Shown here piece after piece: positions 23,501 through 46,825 of a DNA stretch of 64,000 nucleotides. The translations under genes were made by a program, and so were the position numbers. Source of the stretch: Elgaria multicarinata webbii (taxonomy: Eukaryota > Chordata > Lepidosauria > Squamata > Anguidae); contig NC_086173.1 in assembly GCF_023053635.1 (NCBI RefSeq), positions 137,859,197 to 137,923,196 on the forward strand. Direction: 5' to 3'. Positions within the stretch are counted from its first letter, which is position 1. Each line of letters begins with the position of its first letter. The notes under the pieces were generated by a model, which was not told the DNA's origin, searched no databases, and worked only from the letters and a program-made list of their open reading frames with translations.

Positions 23501-25315
23501 AAGATGAAGAGTGTGCAATTAAAAGTGAGTGTAGCAACGCAGCTCTCGCTAATTATACACTGAAGGGATTGGAATTAACTAACCTGTGGATGCCACTGAT
23601 GTGACTATAATCAGTCATCAGCAAAAGTGCTCACCAGAAAGAAAAAAAGATAGTTTTTAAAAACCCACAAGAGTCATTGATATCAAAGAATGACTTTCCA
23701 AACAAAGCATGGCTATCCAAGCATTCAGAAGTGTCAAAACAAAAATGAAGAGGCAAGGCCAAAGAGATGGAGCATATCAGACAGATATGATGGCACTTAG
23801 CATTGTCTCTTTCATTCGGTCCTCTTTCCTGGGAGTAAAGCATTGTTCACTGTCACATCATGAAGGAGCAAAATACAGTGATCTTATCATATCCATTTAG
23901 CCAGCGAAGGCATCCATATCCTATCACAACACGTCTGTGGAGGAAGCCACTCATTGCAGATGGGGAATTGGAGGCAACAGTAACTTCTAGAGCAACCTTT
24001 GAATCCAGGGCTGTTTTGAACACACAGCTTCCAGGCCTCAATTTTTAGCTACTGAGCCAAAACGGCCATCTTGATTTCATACAACTCTGACAATAAGACC
24101 ACACTTAGAAAATGGAGGTGTTTCTGACTCCCCTCAGACTATACGATTCTGTGCTGAATGGCTCTATCAGGTGCTGAAATATTGGCTTGCATGCACCTTC
24201 AGCTCAATGGTTCTTCTCTTTGGATGCAATCCTGTATTCAAGATACAGTGGCTGAGTAGCCCTAGGATGATGTGGATAAAACAACGCATTACGTTGGCCA
24301 AACTAAGTTGTGTCAGTGGAACTTGAGGTACACCGATGCAACTCCGCTGGTGCAGTTCCTCCTGTGAAGGGCCAAAAATGGGTCAGAGATGTGAGTAGGA
24401 GATGAGAGGACAGGATTTATGTCAAGTCCTATGCCCATTCAGAACACGACAGTGCACATGACGACACTGCAACTCTGCAGTGATTTTACAGGACAGGCAT
24501 AACCAAAATTTCCCCATACAACTCAATGTAGAGTGAAAAGCCATTGAAAGCCCACTGCCCCTCTTCCACCCACATCACGATGATGGAGTACAGGATTGCC
24601 TATGGTCTGCCAGATTGTGCCAATGTAAATGCCCCCTCCCGGCATCAGCGGAGTATAAAATTTGTCTAACTTAACACCAAGATGGGGAAGGGTGATGTAA
24701 TTGCAGCTGTGTGTTTGTGTTAACTTGCTGCAGAAATTCACACAAACTGGTAAAACAAGTACTGCTAGTTAATTCTAGATATCGCAATAAAGGTAGATTG
24801 TATGGCTTTCTCCCTGCCCACCTGGAACTGCCATTGGTCTGCAATCGTAGGCAGGGGAAAAGAATGCATAGAAATGAAGACACTTTCAGTGTCTATCACT
24901 GTTGGTCCCTCACCTGATCAGCAAAGCTGGTTTCAAGCAGACAAGTACCAATCATTTGTCCATCCTGCCAAATGATTGGTTTTAGTCAAAACATCTCTGG
25001 CTATGTGTGCACTTCTCCTCTACCCACTAAATGATCCATAGTAGCAAGCAGAACCATGAATGTGGCTGAAAATATTTTTCAAGGGCTGAGCATCTGTGCG
25101 TTCCTGCCTGGTTTCACCACTCACTATCTGAAGTAATCAAGTCGACCTGTTGAATGAAGGAGGTCTGTTGAACTGAAATTACTTAAATTATTACATTTTA
25201 AAACTTCACCCAAATGAAAAGAAAAGACAACCTGAACAGAAAAGATGCAATAAAATAAACCTTTAGTTGACTCAACTGAATTAATGTTACGGGGATCTCT
25301 CAGAAAAATAACAGC
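20544..25315. other. Intergenic, mostly unique
   Basis: Contains an 18-bp hairpin at 21931-22009, a (GT)n run at 23289-23319 and G-runs at 23379-23387 and 23412-23421. No spliced exon or named protein is recognised. Confidence 0.4.
21931..22009. repeat. 18-bp inverted repeat (hairpin)
   Basis: AAAGCCCCACAGTGGCTG (21931-21948) pairs with CAGCCACTGCGGGGCTTT (21992-22009) at 17 of 18 positions over a 43-base loop. The surrounding 130 bases resemble, in reverse, 32085-32235, so it is probably a dispersed element. Confidence 0.6.
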
Positions 25316-25317
25316 TA

Positions 25318-25560
25318 TTCATAAGAACATAAGAAGAGCCATGCTGGATCAGACCAAGGGTCCATCAAGTCCAGCACTCTGTTCACACAGTGGCCAACCA
25401 GCCATCGGCCAGGGATGAACAAGCAGGACATTGTGCAACAGTACCCTCCCACCCATGTTCCCCAGCAACTGGTGCACACAGGCTTATTCAGATCACTAGA
25501 AAGCTTTGCAATAGTCACCCCTCCTTCCATACCTGCCCAGCCCTTGCTAAATTAAACTAT
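25318..25560 (-). mobile_element. CR1 LINE 3' end
   Basis: Reads 'cataagaacataagaagagc' then 'catgctggatcagaccaagg' and 'gttcacacagtggccaacca', the reverse complement of the CR1 3' UTR and its (TTCTTATG)-type tail. It continues to 'ggtgcacacaggctta'. 5'-truncated. Confidence 0.8.
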
Positions 25561-26457
25561 CATAAAGGAAATACTTTTTCCCTCTTGAAGATTATTAGAT
25601 TTAATATTTTCAACTACTTAAGAGAATGTAGTTAAACTCTCTTCTGGCTTAACTCCACCAAAGTCAACAGAGTTACAACACAACAGAGCATTTTGCTCAG
25701 CATAGCTAAGTTTATGACAATTAAAGAGTATTATTTTTGGATGTGAATACTTCCGTGGATTGTAAAATGTCAACAATAATTAGTTATTTAAACAGACCAT
25801 AATCTTCTAGAAGTCTTTCTCAGAAAATCTCAGCATGTAGTACACCCTCTGGGTTTACAAAAAAAGATGCAGAGATATATGTTTATTAGACATGAAGCAT
25901 AAATCAGGACGTATCAGTATTATTTGTCAAGATCTTTAAGAGCACTGAATGAAAGAAGAAAAGAGTGATGGAAAACTGGGTTTCAAGTATCAATTGTTTC
26001 ATGCTTCCCATGTTCCTCAGTGATAGGAAGTTCCAGGACTGCTTTACGGGGTCGATTTGCTTGTAGATGAGAGAGCAGAGCATTGGAGACTTTATTGCAA
26101 CCCTAGTAATAAAGTATTTGCAAGTGTACAGGTTGAACAGGGGAGGAACATAGGCAGGCCATACTAGGCCCAAAGTGGTGCCACATAAGAGGTGCTCACT
26201 TTGGCAACCCCATCTCCAAAAACACGGAACTGCTTTTTTCTTTCTATCCAAATTCAGGTGGCCAAAACGGCTATTCTTTCTTAGGGCTTCACCATACCAG
26301 GCTTTTTATCCCACAATTTATGGGACTTCTGCTTCCAGAGTCTTTGCGGGATTAAGATTGGCTCCATACATGGGCTGACACATGCTGTTTTTTTTTTTAA
26401 AGGAGGGGCTGTCTTTCTCAGCAAGTTCTCGCAAGTTCTGTATGTTTCATTTTACAG

Positions 26458-26472
26458 CCACTAGATGGCGAT
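26458..26472 (+). promoter_or_regulatory. CTCF-like motif
   Basis: CCACTAGATGGCGAT matches the CTCF core CCASYAGRKGGCRSY at 14 of 15 positions. It lies next to 'gtggttatagcacaac', whose reverse complement shares GTTGTGCTATAA with the copy near 32800, so the site may be repeat-borne. Confidence 0.4.
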
Positions 26473-26559
26473 GTGGTTATAGCACAACTCCGTCATTACG
26501 CACAGCCGATATACTGGATTAACATTCCTTATTGTGTTATCTCCAATCTGTCGACTGGG

Positions 26560-26660
26560 AACCCACAAGCAAGACAGGAGTGCAACAGCACCCTCCCACC
26601 CATGTTCCCTTGCAACTGATGTATATAGGCTTACCGCCTCTGATACTGGAGTTCAGAAAT
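26560..26660 (-). mobile_element. CR1 3' UTR fragment
   Basis: 'gtgcaacagcaccctcccac' and 'ccatgttcccttgcaactga' match the inner part of the CR1 copy at 25425-25500. The terminal part is absent. Confidence 0.65.
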
Positions 26661-26885
26661 GACATTATTTAGATGGTTTGTTTAATTTTGAACAGGGATC
26701 ACATTTACTTTCATATGGGTAATTATCTTCTGTTTCTGATATTCAGGCTTGGAATGTCATTGCTTATGTAACCATCATGGCAGAATCCAGGCCCAAAAGG
26801 GAGGTATCAGTAGTTTTTAGGGAATTCCAAGGTTTGCAGAAGTATTCCCCCCCACTCACCCCAAAAAAAAAACTTTGGGGGGGGG

Positions 26886-27000
26886 ACCCTAAACCCAGTG
26901 GAGGCTGGCAGCTCCAGTGTCAGTGCAGCAGTGAATCTGCTCTTGGTTTCAGTCAGAACTCTACAGGAGATATCCAAGGTGCTTTGCTTCATTGCTTAAA
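26886..27000. mobile_element. Half copy of 'CAGTGGAGGCTGG' fold-back element
   Basis: Contains CCAGTGGAGGCTGGCAGCTC, 'tttcagtcagaactct' and 'atatccaaggtgct', one arm of the palindrome seen at 16690. The second arm is missing. Confidence 0.6.
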
Positions 27001-27330
27001 CCCCAAATCAGCCCAATAAGAAGAGAGAGCGCTCTGTAGCTGACCAACTGTTTGGAGCTGGAGGAAAACAGAAAATGTGGGGGGGGGAGGGGAGGGATGA
27101 AATGTAGTGGCTTGAATCCTGAACAGCACTCCATACTGCAACATTTTGTTGCAGTTCCTCCTATGTGATTTATTCCCCTATGCATAAAATGCATATAAAC
27201 ATGTAACTCCATGTAAACATTTATTTTTATGATATTTAGGGACATGCAATTGGGATTGGGGTTGAAGATATACAAATGGTAGTACCTGTAGCATAGATGA
27301 GCCCCTCTGAGGTGAAAGAAACCTCTGTGA

Positions 27331-27772
27331 TTTTTTAAAATTTATTTTGTATTTAAAGTGATACAAAAATAAGGAATGAATACAAACAATCCCCTAACAA
27401 TTAATATTAAGCCAACAGTTATATGAATATGTATAATATATAAAAAGGGGGGGGGAAATAAAAGTTGATTGATACAACTTCTAGGGGAAGGAAGCTTAAT
27501 CAAAGAGAGAGAGAGAGAAATATAAAGGAAGAAAGGAGACAGAAAAAAGTAAAAGAGAAGAAAAAAGAACGAAAACCCCAAATCATAAATGTGCTATATT
27601 CCCTCATTTGTTTTTTTTTTTTACAATGTCCATATATTCAGAGTTGAAGCAGGCATACATTGCTGTACATTCGGATGTGATGCATATTGAACAAATCTCC
27701 CCCATATGTCATTGAACAATGTTGATTCTGATTTCCCTTGAATTTGAAGCAAGTCATAAGTTATATTTTCTG
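27331..27772 (-). mobile_element. 5'-truncated L1 with perfect 14-bp target duplication
   Basis: The direct repeat AGAAACCTCTGTGA flanks it exactly (27317-27330 and 27773-27786). On the minus strand it starts inside the L1 ORF2 C-terminus, reaches a TAA stop at 27621-27623, has a 3' UTR with a CT-rich tract, and ends with AATAAA and an A-rich tail just before the left duplication. The long duplication, the tail and the 5' truncation are signs of target-primed insertion. The intact duplication suggests it is fairly young. Confidence 0.85.
27621..27770 (-). pseudogene. L1 ORF2 C-terminal end (49 codons and stop)
   Basis: The frame reads ENITYDLLQIQGKSESTLFN, then DIWGRFVQYASHPN and ends ASTLNIWTL and stop, fitting the hydrophilic last segment of squamate L1 ORF2. 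It has no start, because the element is truncated at its 5' end. Confidence 0.65.
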
Positions 27773-28420
27773 AGAAACCTCTGTGAATTTATGACAGGAC
27801 TGGGCTGGGAAGGCAGGCATTAGGACCACCACTCCTCTAGAAATCTCAGGCAATCAGCTTGTAAGACCTTTCACAATTATGCCTTCAAACTGCTTGCATA
27901 CGTCAACTTGCGCTGCTTAGCAATATTTTGGGAGTGTTATAGTTAATAATACATTAGCAGCGATGACACTGTTTCACCTTAGAACATGCAGGTCTATAGA
28001 GACAGCCAAAGGGTATAATTATTGGACAGGATTGCTCTGAAACACTGTCATCTTGTGGCCATTTCAAGATAAAACAACGTAATGCTGCTTTATAGTTTAT
28101 ATTGCACATGAGTGGAGCTGAGATTATTGTTCATCCAAATACTCTACAGTCTAGCATATCAATCCTGGCAAATTGGCAGCCCCTGTACAATTGTAATAAT
28201 TTGAGAACATCTAAAATCTGGCTTTGTCCTCTATCGTTAACTCCTGGTCCTGTGGCCATGATCTACTGGTGTAGCCTTCTCGGCCATAGGAGCAGAATTA
28301 CAGTGCTGTCTTTTATTTTAGAGACTGCAAACATAACATCAGTAGACAGGCGGTGTGTGAGTGAGTGTGAGTGTGTGTGTCAACAATAGCTGTTGGATTG
28401 CAGGAAGACGGGGTAATTAT

Positions 28421-28515
28421 TTCATTTATTTATTAAAACATTCGTATCCCGCCCTATATCACTGGAATCTCAGGGCTGTGTACAGATAAAATCAGAACAA
28501 TGTAAACATGAGGAA
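28421..28515 (-). mobile_element. LINE/SINE 3' end fragment
   Basis: 'atttatttattaaaacattc' followed by 'gtatcccgccctatatcact', a reversed LINE 3' terminus with its A-rich tail at the left. Confidence 0.5.
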
Positions 28516-28754
28516 TATACACAGCTAAAAAAGTATTAAATTGTTAAACAAATTAAGCAAGAAAGGGTAAGAAAAGGGAGAGGCTGAGAATTGGGTTTGG
28601 ATTGGACTCCCACCACCACCACCACACCCACCCACCCACCGCATAATCCTTTCTGGGCTCGCTTGGCTAAAGTATCAGGATTTGGGGCTGAGGGCAAGAA
28701 AGGTATCCTCAGATTTCCACCCACACCAGGCCTCCACCTTGGCCTGAAATCATT

Positions 28755-28808
28755 AACTTTTGTGAACCGCCCAGAGAGCTTCGGCTATTGGGCGGTATAA
28801 AAATGTAA

Positions 28809-28847
<39 letters not shown>

Positions 28848-28850
28848 ACT
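28755..28850 (+). mobile_element. L2-like LINE 3' end with (AAAT)n tail
   Basis: 'gtgaaccgcccagagagctt', 'cggctattgggcggtataaa' and then about 12 AAAT units. The same terminus as 19805-19885. Confidence 0.75.
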
Positions 28851-28979
28851 TAATTCCTATTCACTTGCCTTCTTGCATTCCATCTTATTGCTTCAGGCTT
28901 GCCTAGTGGCAGATCACCAATTTTTTACTACCACTGATGGATTTGGTGGCACAGCAGCAGCAGGAGTAGAAGTGTGGCC

Positions 28980-28997
28980 TGGGGGGGGGGGAGGGGG

Positions 28998-29030
<33 letters not shown>

Positions 29031-29031
29031 C
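28980..29031. repeat. G-run and (GA)n simple repeat
   Basis: Eleven G, an A, six G, then about 18 GA units. A frame of 202 codons passing through it (28974-29582) is not supported as a gene. Confidence 0.9.
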
Positions 29032-29767
29032 TGAAGGCCAGAACTAGCCCACCCATGAGGCAGGCTGAATCCCCCATCAAAGGTGGAGCAGGAGGGGCAT
29101 CAAATCACACCCCTAGCTGCCACTCTGGAGAGTGCCATCAGATGCTGTCCCACTGTGGCAAATGGCTCAGCCAGTGCAGACCTTTGGAGCAGCCACCCAT
29201 CCTGTGTATCACCCTAAGGACCCTCAGACTGAGGCACCAGATGGGCAGGCCCTCCAGAGAACCCTGCCTGGTGTTTTCCTGCTGCAGCAAAGGCAGCATC
29301 TGGCTTGTGCCACCCTGGTTGAAGACTGAACTTGAGTGTTGGGTGCATCTGGGTGCTGAGTGCATTTTGAGTGCTGGGTCTCTCTCTCTCTGGGAACCTA
29401 ATGCAGGGCAACAGGCTGACTGTCTACTAAAAGTGCTCTGTCTACTAAAAGTGCTCTTCTCCAACTGCCCGCCCTCTGCTGGATTTCAACTCCCATCAGC
29501 CCCAGACAGCACGGCCACTGGTCAGGACCTCTGGGAAATATCATCTCAAATATGTGGAGGCACCAAGTTTATAAACACCTAGTTGTATATTTACAAATTA
29601 GCAAAATATTTTTTAAATGCTCGAAGTCTCCAGTAGTCTCTCCTCACTCCTCTGTGAACTGGGGAGCATGTAAAATACATTCAAAGGAAGATGGAAGCCA
29701 TATTGCCCATTCGCTAAGCATCCAATGAATTCCATCAGTTAGCATCCTCTGCCAAAGCCTGGATCAT

Positions 29768-29883
29768 GGGTAGGCAACAGGCGGCACTCCATATGTTTTG
29801 GCCTACAACTCCCATGAACCTTCATCAGTAGCTATGCTGGCTAGCGCTGATGGGGGTTGAAGGCCAGAAACATCCGGAGGGCT
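29768..29883. mobile_element. Fold-back MITE ('CCTCCAGATGTTTTGGACTACAA' family)
   Basis: 'gttttggcctacaactccca' on the left faces 'tgggggttgaaggccagaaa' on the right, around a GCTAGC-containing centre. It abuts a LINE 3' end at 29890-29985 ('ggcctgggcacagtataaat'). Confidence 0.65.
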
Positions 29884-30407
29884 TTATCTTCTGTGCTGTT
29901 GTTTTTATTGACTGTGTTGTTTTATTGTATTTTTCATTAACCGGCCTGGGCACAGTATAAATATAAAATAAATTAAACTCTGGGTAAGAGCCTGGTGAGT
30001 TTCAACAGAACACAAGGAGGCTTAAATATTCACCTTGGTTGTAACTCTCAGCTCTACAGTTAGAAGTGGGAGGGTTGAGATTGAATTGATAACATTTGTT
30101 CACTGATGCATTTTATATGTGGTTGATCTCTGTCCCTATGTGCAGTTGGAGTGCTTCTCCAAAAGAAAGCCGATAAAAATTTGTCCTACAGCAGTCTGTC
30201 CTGATGCATATCTTGAGCCATTCTGCTGGCTCCAGGTCATCGTTGAACAATGAACTAATTTTCCTCCTTTGATGTCTTTAGTTCAGTCTTTCCGCTCCTC
30301 AGAGAGCCAACTTTAGCCACCAAACAGGAAAGCAAATTGAGGACAAGCTCAGTGATTAAGATGCATTTAATAAGGAACTCTTGCAAAGATACTGAGTTAC
30401 CAATTAA

Positions 30408-30428
30408 TGTGTGTGTGTGTGTGTGTGT

Positions 30429-30462
<34 letters not shown>
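30408..30462. repeat. (GT)n(GA)n microsatellite
   Basis: About 11 GT units followed by about 16 GA units. A (CA)n run follows at 30682-30704. Confidence 0.9.
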
Positions 30463-30469
<7 letters not shown>

Positions 30470-30711
30470 AAAATTACCATTAGCTATGCACTAATGAAGT
30501 GACAAAACAGTAAGGATACAGAACAAGGACTCTTAGATGAGAGAACTACATGGTAATAAGGCTGGGAAAGATATGAATGCAAAGGCACTCTCTCACTGCA
30601 TGTGAAATTGGATTCCAAACATGTGGTGAATTGCTCAAACCATCTCTGGTACAACTGATCCAGGAAGTCCAAAACAAACATCACACACACACACACACAC
30701 ACACGCCACAT

Positions 30712-30790
30712 GTCCATATGAAGCTACCTTACCTGGAGGCAGATCATTGGCCCATTTGATTCTTCTAGCCCAGTACTGTCTCTACGGTCT
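30712..30790 (-). mobile_element. tRNA-SINE 3' end fragment
   Basis: 'catatgaagctaccttacct' and 'agatcattggcccatttgat' are the reverse complement of the 3' half of the SINE family whose head is seen at 16485. Confidence 0.6.
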
Positions 30791-31307
30791 CCAACATGGT
30801 GCCCACCTGGCTCCCCAAACTTCCTGATTTTCATTTTATTTCTTAAGGTTGTTTGAAATTAAAGTAGTCTTTTAAACTGGGAGGCTGGCATGCTGCCCCC
30901 CAGCACCACCTTTATTTGGGTTCAAAAGCAGGGCAGGATCGCCCATTAGGCAGACTGAGGCAAAGTGCTCTGGTGGCTGGCTGGGAGGGGTGGTGGATCA
31001 TGAACATGGGAAGCCTCCCAGCCATGCACCTAGCAGCAGCAGCTTTAGTCCAAAACAGCTACTCCATGGCCAACAGGGCTGATTAGAGCGGCAGCTCACT
31101 TCCCCACCCCCATCTTGAATTGAAGTGCAGCTGCTGCTTCAATCTAAAATGAAAAAAGTCAGCTGCTGCCCTACCCAGGTTCCAGCACATCGCTCTCTCT
31201 TCAGAAGTTGGAAGCAGAGGACAGGATGGTGGAGAAGGAAGAGGCGGTTGCAGCCGTTTGTGCCTGTTCTTCTTGCTTGGTCAGCTTGCTTTGTGTAGCT
31301 GTTGGGT

Positions 31308-31402
31308 TCCAGTGGAGGCTGGTCACTCCTATATCACTGGGATGGTGAATCTGCTCCAGGTTTCAGTCAGAACTCTAAAGGAGCTATCCAAGATGCTGCA
31401 AT
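31308..31402. mobile_element. Half copy of 'CAGTGGAGGCTGG' fold-back element
   Basis: 'ccagtggaggctggtcactc', 'tttcagtcagaactctaaag' and 'gagctatccaagatgctg' match one arm of the palindrome at 16690. Confidence 0.6.
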
Positions 31403-31738
31403 GGCAAGTAAGCAAGCAGCCACTTCTTGGTCCTGCTGATGCCTGCATGGGAGGTGGGGATAATTCCAAGGCCCATTCTTTCCATTCCGACGCCTGATGC
31501 ACCTGCAACAGGCTGCTTCATGGTGGGGCTGGCCGTAGAAGTATCTGAACTGCTCTATAGCATCTTTACCTACAAGTATATAAAAACAACAACCCAGCCC
31601 TCTAAGAGAAACTTGTAAGAAACAGTAAACACAGAACAATGGTTGTGGCAATGGCAAATAGGCGTGCTCAGAAAAATCATATCAACACTGAAATAAGTCA
31701 CTGTAACTTGTTCCCCTGAGTCCCAGAGAGATTGGATT

Positions 31739-31740
<2 letters not shown>

Positions 31741-31774
<34 letters not shown>
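31741..31774. repeat. (GT)n microsatellite
   Basis: About 16 GT units. Confidence 0.95.
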
Positions 31775-31776
<2 letters not shown>

Positions 31777-32528
31777 AAAGTACACTGAAAACAACCCCAG
31801 AATATGTATTAGGCTTTATATGCATATATATGTACAAATCAATTTGACACGTATTACTTAGGGGTTGTCTTCACAGCACCACTTCTGTCCTGTGTGCCCT
31901 TAAAATCTTGCAGCATCGCAGCTGCGTGGTGGGAACTGTTCATCCCCACGGCAGGAAGGAGAGTGGGCTTTCTGGCAGCCATTTAGCTCACTGAGCCCGC
32001 ACCCTGCCAGGCCTTCCTGCACTTCCGGTGACCTATCAGTGGTTGCAATCCACCACCACCACCCAGAAGGCCCCAAGCCTGAAGATGAAGTGAGGTCATG
32101 ACCGACAGATGAGGAAATAGTGTAGTGACCCCGCAGCAAAGCACGAAGTCCTTGACTTTTTAAATGTGCAGCTTTGAGGAAAAGCCCTATGGTGGCTGTG
32201 AGTGGGCAGCTGAGTTGTATAACCAATGCCACGCCACAGTACAACCCACATGGAGTAAATAAGGCACACAGACAGCCCCTTAATGTTAGATTCTTGATTG
32301 GAATTAGGAAGCAAGTGTGTGCCTGTAAAAATTCTACAGCAAAGCAAACATAAGAACAAGTAAAATAAGCAACAGACTCCTCCAGTTATGTTAGAAAAGA
32401 AATTAATCTGGAGCATGGGCTCTTTGTGGCCCTTGCCATCACATTTCTCCGGAACACATTCCTATATCCTGAAATTCAGCCACTCAGGACTCATCCTCGT
32501 TCTACCTACCAGAATGTGACTATTGCGA

Positions 32529-32544
32529 CAGTGCCATCTGGTGG
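32529..32544 (-). promoter_or_regulatory. CTCF motif, full consensus match
   Basis: CAGTGCCATCTGGTGG agrees with every position of the reverse-complement CTCF consensus YRSYGCCMYCTRSTGG. It lies about 1.9 kb upstream of the PSMD6 start codon. Binding is not shown. Confidence 0.5.
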
Positions 32545-32815
32545 TTTTGGATAAGATTAAATGAAGTGCAGGAAGCCACAGTGAATATTGTGATATTTTA
32601 TTCAAATAGCTTCTTTAAACAAGCATTTTATAGCACGCTCGTGGCTGGCCACTCACAGATATTCGCAGGTCATTTTGTCAGCCTCCTGCGCATCACCTGC
32701 TCCAATTCCTGGTTTTAGCATTATAAATTAAGCCATAGAAAACCTGACTTCTGAAATAAGTTGGGATTTGTCGGGATTTCCTGCTGTGTGCAGACAAAGT
32801 TGTGCTATAAAATGC

Positions 32816-32830
32816 CCACTAGAGGGTGCT
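32816..32830 (+). promoter_or_regulatory. CTCF-like motif
   Basis: CCACTAGAGGGTGCT matches the CTCF core at 14 of 15 positions, in the opposite orientation to the site at 32529. The flank GTTGTGCTATAA is shared with the site near 26460, hinting at a common repeat origin. Confidence 0.4.
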
Positions 32831-33862
32831 GTTCCCTTGAACTGTATGGGCCGTGGGGTCGCTCTCTTCCTCGTGTAATTTCAGCTTGTTGCAAATGTGG
32901 AAGAGAAGCAGAGCCACGGTAAAAAAAAAAGTGATTTCCCCCACCCCCCAACTGAAGGAGCCCAAAGAGAGGGGGAAATAGAAATCTTCCCATGATGCTA
33001 ACATTGTCTAGATTGTAAATACACTTCATAATAAGTGTACCAGGGCAGCTTGAGACAGCATCTGGGATTAAAATAAAGAAATATTGCATTTAAGTGATAA
33101 GCTATGGTGCCAAAAAGTAGGGCTGTCCAGGATTCTCCTCCCACAATAGCCAACCAGATGCTGCTGGAAGGCCCACAAGCAGAACATACTTTTATTTCCT
33201 AGCACATCCTTCCTCAACCTGGTGTTTTCCTGATGGGAATTGTATTCCAACACATGTAGAGAGGACCAGATTGGGTACAGCTGTCTACAAAGAGATCTCA
33301 ATGCCCTTCTGCTGTCTACTAACAAATCAAAGCTTGGACAGGTTCAGGCAACCACTTCCATACTAGATCCTTGCCCCTTTAGCTTATAAAAAATGGCAGG
33401 AAAGGGACAGCCAGCTGGGCCAGGGAGGTGATTAATGCCTTCTTTTGAGATGGAGTGGTCCCAGGCTGTCCAAAAGAGGTGATGGTGGGACCACTTCTGA
33501 AGAAATTCTCCCTGGACCTGTAAGATCTTAACAACTTAAGATCTTACAGGTATGTATGTATTTTGTATGCATGCAGCACCTGGTGAAATTGCTGCAAGCT
33601 TACAAATAACACTTGCTGAAAATCCCTTTCCTATACGACTGTTAAAGATACAGGAGTCCTGTCCTCCTTTCCAGATGGTCACCCTAAGCTAGCGTAAAAC
33701 AGCTTGAGAAGAAGCTTTCTTGGAGTACAATCCTATGCATATTCAAACAAAAAAAAGTACTACAACTCCCAGTATCCCCAGATAGCTTTTTTTTTAAAAA
33801 AGAAAAAGGAGCTTGAGTTATTTTTGAGTAAGGAAAGGACGAAGACAAAACATGTCATTTTA

Positions 33863-33947
33863 TAGCGCAATTCTCTATATATCTACTCAGAAGTAAGCCC
33901 CATTGAGTTCAGTTGGATTTCCTCCCAAGTAAACGTTCATGGGATGG
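33863..33947. mobile_element. MITE of the 'ACTCAGAAGTAAGCCCCATTG' family
   Basis: 'ctactcagaagtaagcccca' and 'ttgagttcagttggatttcc' with 'tcccaagtaaacg' is one palindromic short element. A diverged copy lies at 41862-41938 and a fragment near 46920-46945. Confidence 0.6.
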
Positions 33948-34338
33948 CAGGCTCAATTTGTTTGATAAAGAAGTGACACATAAGAAGGATTTGAGAAAAT
34001 CTGGACTCAGCATGGCTGGGAAGGATGGGCGTTGCAGCTGCGCAACACATCTGGAGGGCACCAGGTTGGGGGAAAGCAGCGGGGCTGGGGGGGGTGCGTG
34101 TAAGAAGGCTATTGCAAAGCAGCGCAGCGAAAGGGAGCCTGGGACTCTCGCGTGCAGAGCATTCCCGGAAGCGAGTCCCGTCCCTCTAGCCACGCATATG
34201 GAGGCCGACAGACCGGGCATCCACGATCCGGAAGTGCGTCTGCAGCCCCACGGGAGACTGTAGCCCTTTGACAGCGGGCGGCGCAGCCGGCACAGGAATT
34301 GGCGTCACTGCACGGCGGCTTCCGCTTCCGGGTGGCGG

Positions 34339-34347
34339 GCTGAGTCA
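34339..34347 (-). promoter_or_regulatory. Antioxidant response element (NRF1/NFE2L1 type)
   Basis: The + strand reads GCTGAGTCA, so the minus strand reads TGACTCAGC, an exact fit to the ARE core TGACnnnGC. It is also the form found in promoters of proteasome subunit genes that NFE2L1 (NRF1) raises when the proteasome is inhibited. It lies 87 bases before the ATG, in the expected promoter position. The regulation is inferred from motif and gene identity. Confidence 0.6.
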
Positions 34348-34433
34348 CTCCCTGGCCCCGTCGTCGCTGCTCCTGCCTTCTCCCTCCGTGCCGCTCCTGC
34401 CTTCTTCTTCTTCTTCCTCCCTGCGCCGCCGCG

Positions 34434-46548
<12,115 letters not shown>

Positions 46549-46825
46549 CTTCAATTTAAAAAGTGGGGGATGCATAATTTTGACAACCATTTTGGAAGTA
46601 ATTATCACTACATTGTGATAATTACAGTATAAGTTGTTAAGGAAATGACAGCCACCATGTAGTTAAGGTTTTTACGGCTACTCTGTAAACAGAAGCATAT
46701 AAATCTTCCGTTCGTGTTTTCTCATCAACTTCATTTATTAAATGTGTAGTACAATTGTCTGTCCTATTTATTTCTTGGGTTGTTTAATTTGGTTAATAAA
46801 ATGGATTTGAATCTTCCTGCTACAA
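46549..46825 (+). other. PSMD6: PSMD6 3' UTR with polyadenylation signal
   Basis: AATAAA at 46795-46800 follows T/G-rich sequence; cleavage is expected about 15-25 bases later. The UTR is therefore short, about 270 bases. Confidence 0.7.

Noticed and set aside
28974-29582. 202-codon plus-strand frame
   Set aside because: It starts in a G/GA simple repeat and has the composition of chance translation; parts overlap known MITE sequence near 29480.
33909-34263. 116-codon plus-strand frame upstream of PSMD6
   Set aside because: Covers part of a MITE and promoter sequence; no conserved protein features.
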